A DNA stretch of 64,000 bases from Paenibacillus sp. JNUCC32 (GTDB lineage: Bacteria > Bacillota > Bacilli > Paenibacillales > Paenibacillaceae): assembly GCF_014863545.1 (NCBI RefSeq), contig NZ_CP062260.1, positions 4,411,001 through 4,475,000 of the forward strand, given 5' to 3'. Below, piece after piece: positions 34,724 to 43,857 of this stretch. Positions within the stretch are counted from its first letter, which is position 1. Every line of letters starts with the position of its first letter. The translations under genes and the position numbers were made by a program. The notes beneath the pieces were generated by a model that saw nothing but the letters and a program-made list of their open reading frames with translations, had not been told where the DNA came from and did not search any database.

Positions 34724-36220
34724 TTATCGTAATGGAAGTACTCGGGGAGTCTCGTTTGGATGAGACTTATAACCCTGATCGACAGGACGAGCTTCTGCTG
34801 AAGGAGCTACAACCGGGTTTCCTTCACTCTCAACGATTACCTCCGAAGGGGCAGCTTCCGTTGAAGGAGCTATAACATTGCTACCTTCATTCTTAACTTC
34901 AGCCACAGGACGTGCTTCTGTTGGATAATCCACAACATCGCTTCCTTCTTTCTCAACTACAGCTGCAGGACGAGCCTCTGTTGGATAATCCACGACATTG
35001 CTTCCTTCAGCGACAGCCACAAGACGAGCTTCTTCTGGATAAGCTACAGCATCGTCTCCTTCATTCTCAGGGGCAGCTTCAGGACGAGCTTCTTTGGGAT
35101 AATCTACAACATGGTTTCCATTATTCTCAACTAGGACTTCAGAGGATACCGCTCTTGGGGCCGCTTCTGTTGGTTGAGCTTCAGCATGACCAGCCTCAAT
35201 GATTTTAGGCGTATTGCTAGAAGCCCATGCCGCTGCTGACGTGCTAATTACAGCAACCAAAAACACCCCTGTTAACGTGAGATACATTGTTTTCTTTTTT
35301 TGTTTCTTTACGTTCAGCATCATCATTAATCTCCTTTTCAATTGTTTGCCGTCACCGGATAAGGAGGCAATAAATTGCATGGGTAAATTCCTTGACCCTG
35401 CCATGACGCTTAAAATCGTCTCCCCATAGCGTTTCCGTTCGGCATAGGACATCTCTTTTACGACTTCTTCATCACAAGACAGCTCGCTCCATACATGAAG
35501 GTCCTTGCGAAGAATGTGCACCAAAGGGTTAAACCAATGTAGGGCGCTTGCTCCGAGCGTGAACGCTTTGACCCATAAATCTTTCCGTTTCAGATGGATC
35601 AACTCATGACGGATTACCATGTCCATGTTAACGGTATTCTCTATAGGGAGATAAATGGTAGGTTTCCATAGGCCGACAAGAACAGGGCTCCGAATGATGG
35701 AGCTGTGGGCAAGCCCGACGCTGCTTTTCACACCGAGGGCTTCCTTGATGAAGGAAAGCTGTTTCGCTGCTTCGCTGCTTATCGGAACGGTGACACGCGA
35801 ATGTTCTAATTTCTTTAAAAATCTGCGATAACAATACAACTGCCATGCAGCAAAAGCTATAGCGCCGAGTGCCCATAAGACAATAAGGGGCAGGGCTACG
35901 TTTACTGAAATGGTCTTTGCCGGAATGAGCGGCTCCAAACCAGTCCCTGAATATGGACCGGGCAGCGCATGTTGCTCTGTTGAAGGCAACTCGTTCACAA
36001 TGGGAACGGTTGCTGTTGCACTAAATGTAAAAAGCGGCGAGATCCACTGAATACCAAGGACGACGGGTAAAAGATAAAAGACTACTGCCATTTTGCCAAT
36101 TCCATAGCGCCACTTTGTAGGAAAGGTATTGACGAATACGATCCGCAGTACAAGAATGCAGGCTACAACGGCACTTCCGGCAACGGTAAGGGTCAACAGC
36201 AATTCAAGAATAGTATTCAT
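34724..36220 (-). CDS. BlaR1-like M56 membrane metalloprotease with repetitive C-terminal tail
   Basis: 498 residues. N-terminal membrane helices, then a cytosolic zinc-protease segment with the HEXXH motif in RHELIHLKRKDLW and the downstream Glu in WSELSCDEEVV, then a helix (YLTLTGVFLVAVISTSAAAW). Instead of a penicillin-binding sensor, residues about 370-490 hold five to six imperfect repeats of a unit with NVVDYPTEARP. AGGGGTG before 36220 decides the start, eight bases after the BlaI stop. It probably cleaves or inactivates the BlaI partner on an unknown envelope signal. Confidence 0.9.
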   Translation of the reverse strand: MNTILELLLTLTVAGSAVVACILVLRIVFVNTFPTKWRYGIGKMAVVFYLLPVVLGIQWISPLFTFSATATVPIVNELPSTEQHALPGPYSGTGLEPLIPAKTISVNVALPLIVLWALGAIAFAAWQLYCYRRFLKKLEHSRVTVPISSEAAKQLSFIKEALGVKSSVGLAHSSIIRSPVLVGLWKPTIYLPIENTVNMDMVIRHELIHLKRKDLWVKAFTLGASALHWFNPLVHILRKDLHVWSELSCDEEVVKEMSYAERKRYGETILSVMAGSRNLPMQFIASLSGDGKQLKRRLMMMLNVKKQKKKTMYLTLTGVFLVAVISTSAAAWASSNTPKIIEAGHAEAQPTEAAPRAVSSEVLVENNGNHVVDYPKEARPEAAPENEGDDAVAYPEEARLVAVAEGSNVVDYPTEARPAAVVEKEGSDVVDYPTEARPVAEVKNEGSNVIAPSTEAAPSEVIVESEGNPVVAPSAEARPVDQGYKSHPNETPRVLPLR

Positions 36221-36228
36221 AAGCACCC

Positions 36229-36603
36229 CTACTTTTGCGAGAACCATTGCTTCAGCTCTGCAATATCTTCATCCGAAAGCTTTTCGCCGTCATACAAAGC
36301 CGAAATTAGGTTTTTAACCGAGCCTTGATATAATCCGTCCAGGACGTGCTGCGCTTCCATCAGCTTATAATCTTCAGGCGAAATGCGCGGCGTATATTTA
36401 TTGGTCCGTCCATCCCTCGCAGCCGTAAGTGCCCCTTTGTCCACCAAACGCGACAGGAAGGTGGAAATGGTCTGTGCCTTCCATTCTCTTCCTCTCTGGG
36501 CAAACAGTGCGAGCAATTCGGTGGATGTGACAGGCGGCGTACACTCCCAAATCACCTCCATGAGCTCCATTTCAGTATCCGATAATTTTTGAACCTGGTT
36601 CAC
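36229..36603 (-). CDS. BlaI/MecI/CopY family repressor
   Basis: 124 residues: a winged helix (LSDTEMELMEVIWECTPPVTSTELLALFAQR, TISTFLSRLVDKGALTAARDGR) followed by the dimerisation helices (DGLYQGSVKNLISALYDGEKLSDEDIAELKQW). Start is GTG at 36603 with AGAGGTG six bases upstream. It precedes the M56 gene and should repress both by binding the two operators at 36649-36689. Confidence 0.94.
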   Translation of the reverse strand: MNQVQKLSDTEMELMEVIWECTPPVTSTELLALFAQRGREWKAQTISTFLSRLVDKGALTAARDGRTNKYTPRISPEDYKLMEAQHVLDGLYQGSVKNLISALYDGEKLSDEDIAELKQWFSQK

Positions 36604-36648
36604 GGTGAACACCTCTTTACGTCGTTATGCGTCCATAACGAACTTATT

Positions 36649-36664
36649 ACTACACGATGTAGTG
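36649..36664 (-). promoter_or_regulatory. BlaI-type operator 1
   Basis: ACTACACGATGTAGTG, with TACA and TGTA arms as in bla/mec operators. It lies 46 bases upstream of the repressor start. Confidence 0.85.
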
Positions 36665-36674
36665 ATTATAAACT

Positions 36675-36689
36675 ACTACATCGTGTAGT
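36675..36689 (-). promoter_or_regulatory. BlaI-type operator 2
   Basis: ACTACATCGTGTAGT, the exact reverse complement of the 15-base core of operator 1, ten bases away. Paired operators allow cooperative binding of repressor dimers. Confidence 0.85.
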
Positions 36690-36747
36690 GGTATGTCAAG
36701 CAAAGGGAATTGAAGTTTACAGCTGCATCGAACTTATATGTAAAATG

Positions 36748-36775
36748 AAAGAACCGCGCAGGAGCGCGGTTCTTT
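36748..36775 (-). terminator. Terminator of the glycine-zipper gene
   Basis: AAAGAACCGCGC, three bases, then GCGCGGTTCTTT: a near-perfect stem, about 90 bases after the minus-strand stop at 36863. Confidence 0.7.
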
Positions 36776-36862
36776 GTCCAACCATACAGCAAATAATTTA
36801 GGGCACACCGGATTCACCAGGCCCCCTTATTTTTACTCGTACAGATGGTAGTTTAACGCCGT

Positions 36863-37090
36863 TTATTTTGAATCGTTGTCGTCATTTTCTGCAGCCTCGC
36901 CAGCTTTGTTACCCAATGCTGCGCCTGCGATACCACCGGCAATCGTGCCGATCGGACCCAGTATGGAACCTACAGCAGCACCCACGACGCCGCCGCCCGC
37001 GGTTCCGATAGCTTCTCCAGCGTCAACGCCCATGTTGGTCGTGTCGCGGTCAGCATCAGCCTTATGATTACGATCGTTTTTATTAGCCAT
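36863..37090 (-). CDS. Glycine-zipper small protein, 75 residues
   Basis: From MANKNDRNHKAD the protein is charged, then has a glycine-zipper core (AIGTAGGGVVGAAVGSILGPIG, IAGGIAGAALGNKAGEAAE) and an acidic end. GAAGGAG eight bases upstream decides the ATG at 37090 over 37156. Such proteins insert in or coat membranes, and relatives occur as general-stress or spore proteins, but no role can be fixed here. Confidence 0.78.
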   Translation of the reverse strand: MANKNDRNHKADADRDTTNMGVDAGEAIGTAGGGVVGAAVGSILGPIGTIAGGIAGAALGNKAGEAAENDDNDSK

Positions 37091-37266
37091 CCATCTCACT
37101 CCTTCGAAATTTGTGACAGGAACAGCTCCATCTTGCCGGACGTTGTTCCAAACCATATCTTGCCCTAACGGATCTAAAAGAATTCTTTAAAATATGCCGG
37201 TTCGGATTCCTTTCTAATCGAAAATAGGTTGCGAATTTTAGACGATGTTTGCGGATTATGGGATTA

Positions 37267-37280
37267 TGTAAACGGTACCA
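37267..37280 (+). promoter_or_regulatory. cre-like site (CcpA) before the AfuA-like gene
   Basis: TGTAAACGGTACCA fits the cre consensus TGWAANCGNTNWCA except for one base. A TACAAT -10 lies eight bases downstream (37288-37293), so a bound repressor would block the promoter. This points to a carbon source and not iron. Confidence 0.6.
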
Positions 37281-37338
37281 AGCTTGCTACAATGAACATG
37301 CAATTACGAAACGAACATTTGCTCAAGGGGGATTATTC

Positions 37339-38361
37339 ATGAAAAAGCTGTCGATTTTACTGTTAACCTGCGTGCTCATTATAGGGGCGCTGAGCGGTTG
37401 TGCAAGCAGCGAGTCCGATTCGGGTTCGTCGAATAAGCTCGTGATCTACAGTCCAAACAGCGAGGAGATCATCAAAACCATCATTCCGATGTTCGAGAAG
37501 CAGACCGGGATCACGGTTGAGCTTGTAACGGCTGGCACCGGAGAAATTATTAAGCGCTTACAGTCCGAGAAGCAGAACCCATACGCTGACGTAATGTTCG
37601 GCGGTTCCATGGCCGGCTACCGCGAAAACGAAGCTTTATACGAGCCTTACGTATCGCCTGAAGACAAGAATTTAATGGAAGGACACCGCAATACGTCGGG
37701 CTTCGCTACCCCTTATATCTCGGACGGCAGCGTGCTGCTCGTGAACAAAAACCTGATCGGCGATATCAAAATCGAAGGTTATGCGGATTTGCTGAACCCG
37801 CAGCTTAAAGGGAAAATTGCTTCCGCCGACCCGGCAAGCTCCAGCTCCGCTTTCGCACAGTTAACGAACATGCTGAAAGCCATGGGCGGCGATTATGAGA
37901 GTGAGCAGGGCTGGAATTACGTCGGGCAACTGATCGAGAACCTGGACGGCAAAATCGCCAGCGGTTCCGGCGCCGTCCACAAAAGCGTGGCGGACGGAGA
38001 ATACGTAGTCGGCCTTACTTACGAAGACCCTTCCAGCACCTATGTAAAGAACGGCGCACCGGTCGAAATCGTGTATCCGAAAGAAGGCGCCGTATTCCTG
38101 GATGCGGGATCCGCCATCATCAAAGATGCGCCGCACATGGACAACGCCAAGAAATTCATCGACTTCATCCTGTCCCAAGAAGCCCAGGATGCGTTCGGCA
38201 CGCAATTAACGAACCGCCCGCTTCGCCAGGATACCAAGCTTGGCGACCACATGAAGCCTTATGAAGAGATCCACATGATCGATGAAGACACGGACTACGT
38301 CAGCGCGCATAAATCCGAGATCGTTGAGCGTTATGTCGATTTGTTCACTAGCGTTAAATAA
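37339..38361 (+). CDS. AfuA/FbpA-family ABC transporter substrate-binding lipoprotein
   Basis: 340 residues with a lipoprotein signal (LIIGALSGCASS). The mature part begins KLVIYSPNSEEIIKTIIPMFEKQTGI, typical of the family that includes ferric-binding proteins, the hexose-phosphate binder AfuA and the staphylococcal sensor HptA. AAGGGGGA precedes the chosen ATG. The Tyr pair of ferric-binding proteins is not obvious. With the cre site and the two-component system downstream, sugar phosphate is a better guess than iron; the substrate is not proven. Confidence 0.87.
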   Translation: MKKLSILLLTCVLIIGALSGCASSESDSGSSNKLVIYSPNSEEIIKTIIPMFEKQTGITVELVTAGTGEIIKRLQSEKQNPYADVMFGGSMAGYRENEALYEPYVSPEDKNLMEGHRNTSGFATPYISDGSVLLVNKNLIGDIKIEGYADLLNPQLKGKIASADPASSSSAFAQLTNMLKAMGGDYESEQGWNYVGQLIENLDGKIASGSGAVHKSVADGEYVVGLTYEDPSSTYVKNGAPVEIVYPKEGAVFLDAGSAIIKDAPHMDNAKKFIDFILSQEAQDAFGTQLTNRPLRQDTKLGDHMKPYEEIHMIDEDTDYVSAHKSEIVERYVDLFTSVK

Positions 38362-38383
38362 ACTATAGAATCAGGTGACAACC

Positions 38384-39493
38384 ATGAGCGTAACCATAAC
38401 CATTCAAGACTTAATCAAAAAATACGGCGACACAACCGTCATTCCCGAGCTGTCCCTGGAGATCAAGAAGGGTGAATTCTTCACCCTTCTCGGGCCTTCC
38501 GGGTGCGGCAAGACGACACTGCTGCGCATGATTGCCGGCTTCAACAGCATTGAAGGCGGAACCATACATTTTAACGAGCGCGTCATTAACCAGGTGGAAC
38601 CGGGCAAACGGAATATCGGGATGGTTTTTCAGAGCTATGCGATCTTCCCTCACCTAACCGTCAAAGGAAACATCGCGTTCGGGCTGGAGAATCGGAAATT
38701 ATCGAAGGCAGAGATTAACGCCAAGGTCGATGACATCCTTAAGGTCGTTCAGATCGAGCCCTATAAAGACCGCATGCCGAAGAACCTGTCCGGCGGCCAG
38801 CAGCAGCGCGTTGCGCTAGCCAGAGCCATCGTCATCCGGCCGGACGTCCTGCTGATGGATGAGCCTCTGTCCAACCTGGATGCCAAGCTTCGGGTCGACA
38901 TGCGTAACGCGATTAAAGACATTCAGCGGGAGGTCGGAATTACCACCGTCTACGTCACGCACGATCAGGAGGAAGCCATGGCGGTTTCCGACCGCATCGC
39001 GGTCATGAAATCCGGCGTGATTCAGCATCTGGGAACGCCGCAGGAGATTTACCAGCGTCCTGCAAACGTATTCGTTGCAACCTTTATCGGTCGGACCAAC
39101 ATCCTTGAGGGCAATATAACAAAATCCGCAGGCAGCTATGCCCTGGCATTCGGCTCCGGCTATTCGGAAGAGATGACGAACATCGAGGTGCCGAAGTCAG
39201 ATGCCAAGGCTGATACGCTAAACGTTCAAATCTCGGTTCGGCCGGAAGAGTTCATATTAACCGAGGACCAGACCGGCATGAAAGCAACGATCGTACACAG
39301 CGTATTTTTGGGGCAGAACACCCATTATTTTGTGGATTTGGCATCCGGTCAACGCGTGGAGATTACGCAGGAATCGAAAACGTCACAGATCCTCGAGCCG
39401 GGTCAAGACATCTATCTCAAGGTGAAAAAAGATAAAATTAATGTCTATGATGCGGTCGGCGAACTGAACTATACAAGGGGCGTCCGGCTATGA
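38384..39493 (+). CDS. ABC transporter ATP-binding protein (FbpC/AfuC/PotA-type)
   Basis: 369 residues. Walker A GPSGCGKTT, Q loop MVFQSYAIFPH, signature LSGGQQQRVALARA, Walker B VLLMDEPLSNLD, and switch VTHDQEEAMAVSD are complete. A C-terminal TOBE-type beta domain (residues about 245-365) follows. GTG and ATG starts are three codons apart; CAGGTGACAACC makes the ATG at 38384 better. It follows the binding-protein gene by 22 bases and overlaps the permease by four. Confidence 0.93.
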   Translation: MSVTITIQDLIKKYGDTTVIPELSLEIKKGEFFTLLGPSGCGKTTLLRMIAGFNSIEGGTIHFNERVINQVEPGKRNIGMVFQSYAIFPHLTVKGNIAFGLENRKLSKAEINAKVDDILKVVQIEPYKDRMPKNLSGGQQQRVALARAIVIRPDVLLMDEPLSNLDAKLRVDMRNAIKDIQREVGITTVYVTHDQEEAMAVSDRIAVMKSGVIQHLGTPQEIYQRPANVFVATFIGRTNILEGNITKSAGSYALAFGSGYSEEMTNIEVPKSDAKADTLNVQISVRPEEFILTEDQTGMKATIVHSVFLGQNTHYFVDLASGQRVEITQESKTSQILEPGQDIYLKVKKDKINVYDAVGELNYTRGVRL

Positions 39494-41145
39494 GAGAGAC
39501 GCGCAAACGATTTGATGTCTGGACCAACATTTCGTTACTGATCTTTGTGTTCTATATTCTGTTTCTGGCCCTGCCATTGTTTACGATGCTGTTCAAGAGT
39601 GTGTACAATGGCACGACAGGCGATTTTTCCCTTGCCTATTTCACGAAGTTTTTCAGTAAGCCCTACTATTTGAACGCCCTCTTCAACAGCGTTAAGGTGA
39701 CCGTCAGCGTAACCTTGCTTGCCGCGATTATCGCAACGCCGCTGGCTTATATTATGGCTACGGTGAAGATCAAAGGCAGCTCGGCCATTCGCGTACTGAT
39801 TCTGATCTCGTCGATGTCGGCTCCGTTCATTGGCGCTTACTCCTGGATCCTACTGCTCGGAAGAAGCGGCGTCATTACGAAATTCGTCAGCAGCACATTC
39901 GGCATTACGATGCCGGATATCTACGGATTTACGGGGATCTTAGTCGTCTTAACCTTGCAGATGGTCCCTCTGATCTTCATGTATGTATCAGGCGCACTCA
40001 AGAATATGGACCAATCGCTGATGGAAGCTGCCGAGAGCATGGGCTATACAGGCTTAGCCAAAATGCGCAAAGTGCTTCTCCCGCTTATTACGCCAACCTT
40101 GCTGGCAGGCGGCCTGCTCGTCTTCATGCGCGCGCTTGCCGATTTTGGTACGCCGATGCTGATCGGCGAGGGATATAAAACCGTGCCCGTGCTGATCTTT
40201 AACGAGTTCATCAGTGAGGTCGGCGGCGATGACGGCTTTGCGGCGGCGATTAGCGTCATTGTCGTTCTGTTCGCCACCACGATATTCCTGCTGCAAAAAT
40301 TCGTAGCCAATCGCAAATCCTTTACGATGAGCGCACTGCATCCGATCGAAGCCAAGAAGAAGAAGGGCGTCGGCAATATCGCGGCTCATGCGGTTATCTA
40401 TCTGTATACGTTAATCGCGCTGCTGCCGCAGCTCTATGTCATCTATACTTCGTTCCTGAAATCCAACGGCAGAATTTTCGTTGAAGGGTTCTCGCTCCAA
40501 AGCTACCGGGATGCTTTCAGTAATATTGGCGGCGTCATTCTGAACACGTTCTTCCTGGCTATCGTGTCGCTGGTCGTCATCATTCTGTTAGCGATACTGA
40601 TTGCTTACGTAACCGTTCGAAGAAAGAATGCATTGACGAATACGCTGGATATCTTCACCATGTTCCCGTATATCGTTCCCGGCTCCATACTGGGAATCGC
40701 CCTATTGATCACGTTCAACAATAAACCGCTGGGGTTAAGCGGGACGGCCGTCATCATGATCATCTCGTTTGTCATCCGGCGCCTGCCCTATACAATACGA
40801 TCCAGCGCAGCCATTCTGCATCAGATTAACGACGGGATCGAAGAAGCGGCGATCAGCCTGGGCGCTTCCCAGATGAAGACGTTCTTCAGGATTACGCTTC
40901 CGATGATGCTGGCAGGCGTCGTCTCCGGCGCGATCCTGAGCTGGATTACCATCATTACCGAATTAAGCACTTCGATCATTCTGTATACAGGCAAAACCAA
41001 GACCGTCACGGTCGCCATATACACCGAGGTCATTCGCGGGAACTACGGCGTGGCGGCAGCGCTCTCCACGATTCTTACCGTCATTACGGTCGTGTCGCTG
41101 CTCGTTTTCCTGAAGCTTTCCGGACAAAAGGAAGTTTCCATGTAA
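39490..41145 (+). CDS. ABC transporter permease, fused two-domain type (FbpB/AfuB)
   Basis: 551 residues with twelve hydrophobic segments in two homologous halves, each with an EAA-type loop (MEAAESMGYTGLAKMRKVLLPLI and IEEAAISLGASQMKTFFRITLP). This fusion is usual for FbpB/AfuB permeases. It completes the importer with the binding protein and ATPase. Confidence 0.93.
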   Translation: MRETRKRFDVWTNISLLIFVFYILFLALPLFTMLFKSVYNGTTGDFSLAYFTKFFSKPYYLNALFNSVKVTVSVTLLAAIIATPLAYIMATVKIKGSSAIRVLILISSMSAPFIGAYSWILLLGRSGVITKFVSSTFGITMPDIYGFTGILVVLTLQMVPLIFMYVSGALKNMDQSLMEAAESMGYTGLAKMRKVLLPLITPTLLAGGLLVFMRALADFGTPMLIGEGYKTVPVLIFNEFISEVGGDDGFAAAISVIVVLFATTIFLLQKFVANRKSFTMSALHPIEAKKKKGVGNIAAHAVIYLYTLIALLPQLYVIYTSFLKSNGRIFVEGFSLQSYRDAFSNIGGVILNTFFLAIVSLVVIILLAILIAYVTVRRKNALTNTLDIFTMFPYIVPGSILGIALLITFNNKPLGLSGTAVIMIISFVIRRLPYTIRSSAAILHQINDGIEEAAISLGASQMKTFFRITLPMMLAGVVSGAILSWITIITELSTSIILYTGKTKTVTVAIYTEVIRGNYGVAAALSTILTVITVVSLLVFLKLSGQKEVSM

Positions 41146-41170
41146 ATGTAATGTAATCATAACGTAGACC

Positions 41171-41215
41171 TACATCCAAGCCGGCGCCTGCAGCATGCAG
41201 GGCCGCTTGGATGTA
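41171..41215 (+). terminator. Hairpin after the importer operon
   Basis: TACATCCAAGC and GCTTGGATGTA form an 11-bp stem around a second palindrome (CCTGCAGCATGCAGG). No strong T run follows. It separates the importer from the kinase gene. Confidence 0.6.
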
Positions 41216-41286
41216 TTTGGATTATCTGCGGTTAACCGCGAGTCAGTATAATAGGATCGAGGTTCTTATCGCAGATGGAGGGCAGC

Positions 41287-42987
41287 ATGAAACCAACACC
41301 TTATCGTAATTTCAAGGAATCCACCCGTCATTTATTTCGCGTCTATACGATGATCCCCTTCTCCATCTTAATCGTATTGTTCTTGGCGTTCACCATTATG
41401 AACGGGCGTTTGAACTTAACCCAAAAAACGACCGAAGCCGCCCAGTCCATCAGCCAGTCCATATCCGGCGTATATCGGCAGTATGACGAGGAGATTCATC
41501 GGATGGCCGAATCTCCCACCGTAATCAACTATGTAAGCTCCCATCTGGGCAGCGAACAAGTATATTCCGAGTTCTATGATTTCAACAATCGACAGAAGAT
41601 CAAAAGTATTTTTCATATCGTCAATACCGATGGCGTCTTCCTGGCCAGTTCAGCCCCGGCGGATGCGCTGTACTCCAATTTTGCCTTCGGCAACCTCATT
41701 CACCGGATTGAACAGCGGCCCGGCGACACGCTAACCGAAATGAACAGCTTCCGCTATTCGCATGACCGCGATACGAGCTACACGTTCGGCAAAGCCATCG
41801 TGAAGGACCAGCAGACGATAGGCTATATCATCTATCAGCTGTACGAATCGGACATCCAGAAGGTGATTTTCGAGCAAAATAATGAAATCGCCCTGATCAC
41901 CGATGAACACAACACCATTATTGCCACGACAAGCAATGTGACCAAAGGTGTGCTCAATAAATTCAACCCCAAGGTCGATAACAAGGGACATGTTCTGCTG
42001 AACGGGGGCAAGTACTACAAATATTCCAAACGAATTCCTGGCACGCCGATCCAAGTCATTACGCTGAATTCCTACAAATCGGAGCAGTACACCTATTATA
42101 CGGTTTCTTTCTTTGTCCTTGCGGCCAGCCTGCTGCTCTGGGTCTTGATCCAGTTCCTGGCGAACAAAATGTCGGCGCGCAATTCCGAATCGATCGATAA
42201 ACTCATACACGCTTTAGCCCAGCTGCGCGAAGGGAACTTCAACGGCTATGTCGACATTCAGACGAATGACGAGTTTCAAATACTCGGCAATGAGTACAAC
42301 GTGATGCTGGATCGGCTGAAAGAATTGATCGAGAAAAACAAAGAGCTGTCGGAGCTCCGCACGATTATCGAGGTGAAGCAGCTGCAATCGCAGTTCCATC
42401 CGCATTTTATTTTTAATGTGCTCGAAACGCTGCGCTATGCCATTAAGATTGACGCGAATCAAGCCCAGGAGATCGTGCTGATCCTATCCCGATTGCTTCG
42501 ATACAGCATCGGACATGACCGCAGCGTCCAGCTGAAGAATGACATGAATTATGTCCGGGATTACCTGAAGCTGCAGCAAATCCGGTTCAATGACCGGCTG
42601 GACTATCGGATTACCGTAGCCGAGGAAACGCTGGATGTGTACGTCCCCAAGCTTCTGCTGCAGCCGATTATCGAAAACGCTATCAAATATGGGTATGAGA
42701 ATCAAAGTGATGTGCTGATCGAGATTAACATCCACACCTCCGCCGGCAAGCTCATTCTCGAGGTTCGCGACAACGGGCAAGGCATGAGTAAAGAGAGACT
42801 GCAGGAAGTGAACCGGATTCTGCAAAGCCAGACAAACACGACGCAGCATATCGGGCTGTACAACGTTCATCGCCGTTTGGTGCTTCTATATGGCGAAGCG
42901 TCCGGCATCCACATTGACAGCACGCAAGGAACAGGCACCTGTGTCGTCCTTACGATTCCTTACGAATGGAGTGAATATCATGTTTAA
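41287..42987 (+). CDS. YesM-type sensor histidine kinase of the AfuABC-like locus
   Basis: 566 residues: N-terminal helix (MIPFSILIVLFLAFTIM), an extracellular sensor domain (45-270), a second helix (VSFFVLAASLLLWVLIQFL), HAMP, His_kinase with QFHPHFIFNVLETLRYA, and an ATPase domain (QPIIENAIKYGY, DNGQGM, IGLYNVHRRL). GGAGGGCAGC before the ATG at 41287 decides the start. Position next to an AfuA-type importer parallels the hexose-phosphate HptS system of staphylococci (inference). Confidence 0.92.
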   Translation: MKPTPYRNFKESTRHLFRVYTMIPFSILIVLFLAFTIMNGRLNLTQKTTEAAQSISQSISGVYRQYDEEIHRMAESPTVINYVSSHLGSEQVYSEFYDFNNRQKIKSIFHIVNTDGVFLASSAPADALYSNFAFGNLIHRIEQRPGDTLTEMNSFRYSHDRDTSYTFGKAIVKDQQTIGYIIYQLYESDIQKVIFEQNNEIALITDEHNTIIATTSNVTKGVLNKFNPKVDNKGHVLLNGGKYYKYSKRIPGTPIQVITLNSYKSEQYTYYTVSFFVLAASLLLWVLIQFLANKMSARNSESIDKLIHALAQLREGNFNGYVDIQTNDEFQILGNEYNVMLDRLKELIEKNKELSELRTIIEVKQLQSQFHPHFIFNVLETLRYAIKIDANQAQEIVLILSRLLRYSIGHDRSVQLKNDMNYVRDYLKLQQIRFNDRLDYRITVAEETLDVYVPKLLLQPIIENAIKYGYENQSDVLIEINIHTSAGKLILEVRDNGQGMSKERLQEVNRILQSQTNTTQHIGLYNVHRRLVLLYGEASGIHIDSTQGTGTCVVLTIPYEWSEYHV

Positions 42988-43768
42988 AGTACTGCTGGTC
43001 GAAGATGAGGATATGATTCGCCGGGGCATCCGGTTCAGCATCGATTGGGTTCAATACGATTGCATCGTCATTGAAGAAGGACTTAACGGACAGGACGGCT
43101 ACGAGAAGATCTGCGAGCTGAGGCCTGATATCGTCATAACCGACATCACCATGCCGATCATGGACGGCATCTCGATGATTCGGGAAGGACTGCGGCAGCA
43201 TACCTTCAGCAGCATCATTATCTCCGGTTATAATGAATTCCACCTGGCGCAGCAGGCACTCCAGTTAGGCGTCACCGAATTCCTGGTGAAGCCCTTAGAG
43301 GATGAGCAGCTGGTTGCGGCACTCGAATCAGCCAAAGCCAAAGTGGATTTAATCCGCAAATATGAAGTAATTTCGAATCATCCGCAGGAAAAAGAAGAGA
43401 TTTTGAACAGTAAATTTCTGGAGAAGGAAACCAAAACCTCGAAATACGTGTCCAAAATGATCGCCTATGTACAGGAGAACTATGCCAAGAAGATCAGCAT
43501 TCATGACCTCGTGGAAGAGCTCGGCTTAAGCGCCTATTACCTGAACCAGAAGTTCAAGGCGGAGACAAGCTATACCTTCAATGAATTTCTTAACCGTTAC
43601 CGCATCCAGAAATCGATCGAGTTACTGAAGTCAGGCGACAACAAGGTCTATACCATCGCGCAGGATATCGGATTCAGTGATTACAAGTATTTTATCAGCA
43701 TCTTCAAGAAGTACGCCCACGTCACGCCGAGCCAGTATCAGGAATATTTCGAGGAGAAGAATGGATAG
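42980..43768 (+). CDS. YesN/HptR-type response regulator
   Basis: 262 residues. Receiver domain with LLVEDEDMIRRG, phospho-Asp in DIVITDITMPIMDG and FLVKPLED, then two AraC helix-turn-helix units (IHDLVEELGLSAYYLNQKFK and AQDIGFSDYKYFISIFKKYA). It is a short, two-domain form, unlike the 501-residue regulator at 18006. The ATG lies inside the end of the kinase gene and has TGGAGTG before it. Confidence 0.93.
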   Translation: MFKVLLVEDEDMIRRGIRFSIDWVQYDCIVIEEGLNGQDGYEKICELRPDIVITDITMPIMDGISMIREGLRQHTFSSIIISGYNEFHLAQQALQLGVTEFLVKPLEDEQLVAALESAKAKVDLIRKYEVISNHPQEKEEILNSKFLEKETKTSKYVSKMIAYVQENYAKKISIHDLVEELGLSAYYLNQKFKAETSYTFNEFLNRYRIQKSIELLKSGDNKVYTIAQDIGFSDYKYFISIFKKYAHVTPSQYQEYFEEKNG

Positions 43769-43817
43769 AACGGGGAATCTAGTTACTAGAGGTACTCTAT
43801 CGCACTTATATTTGCAC

Positions 43818-43846
43818 ACACCCCTGCTAGGCATGAGCAGGGGTGT
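43818..43846. terminator. Bidirectional terminator
   Basis: ACACCCCTGCT, seven bases, then AGCAGGGGTGT, a perfect 11-bp stem between convergent genes (response regulator and caspase-fold gene). Confidence 0.75.
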
Positions 43847-43857
43847 AGAATCTTTAT

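Noticed and set aside
37339..41145. Ferric iron importer FbpABC
   Set aside because: No Fur box is visible, and a cre-like site and a YesMN-type pair point to a carbon compound. The family similarity alone does not decide between iron and sugar phosphate.
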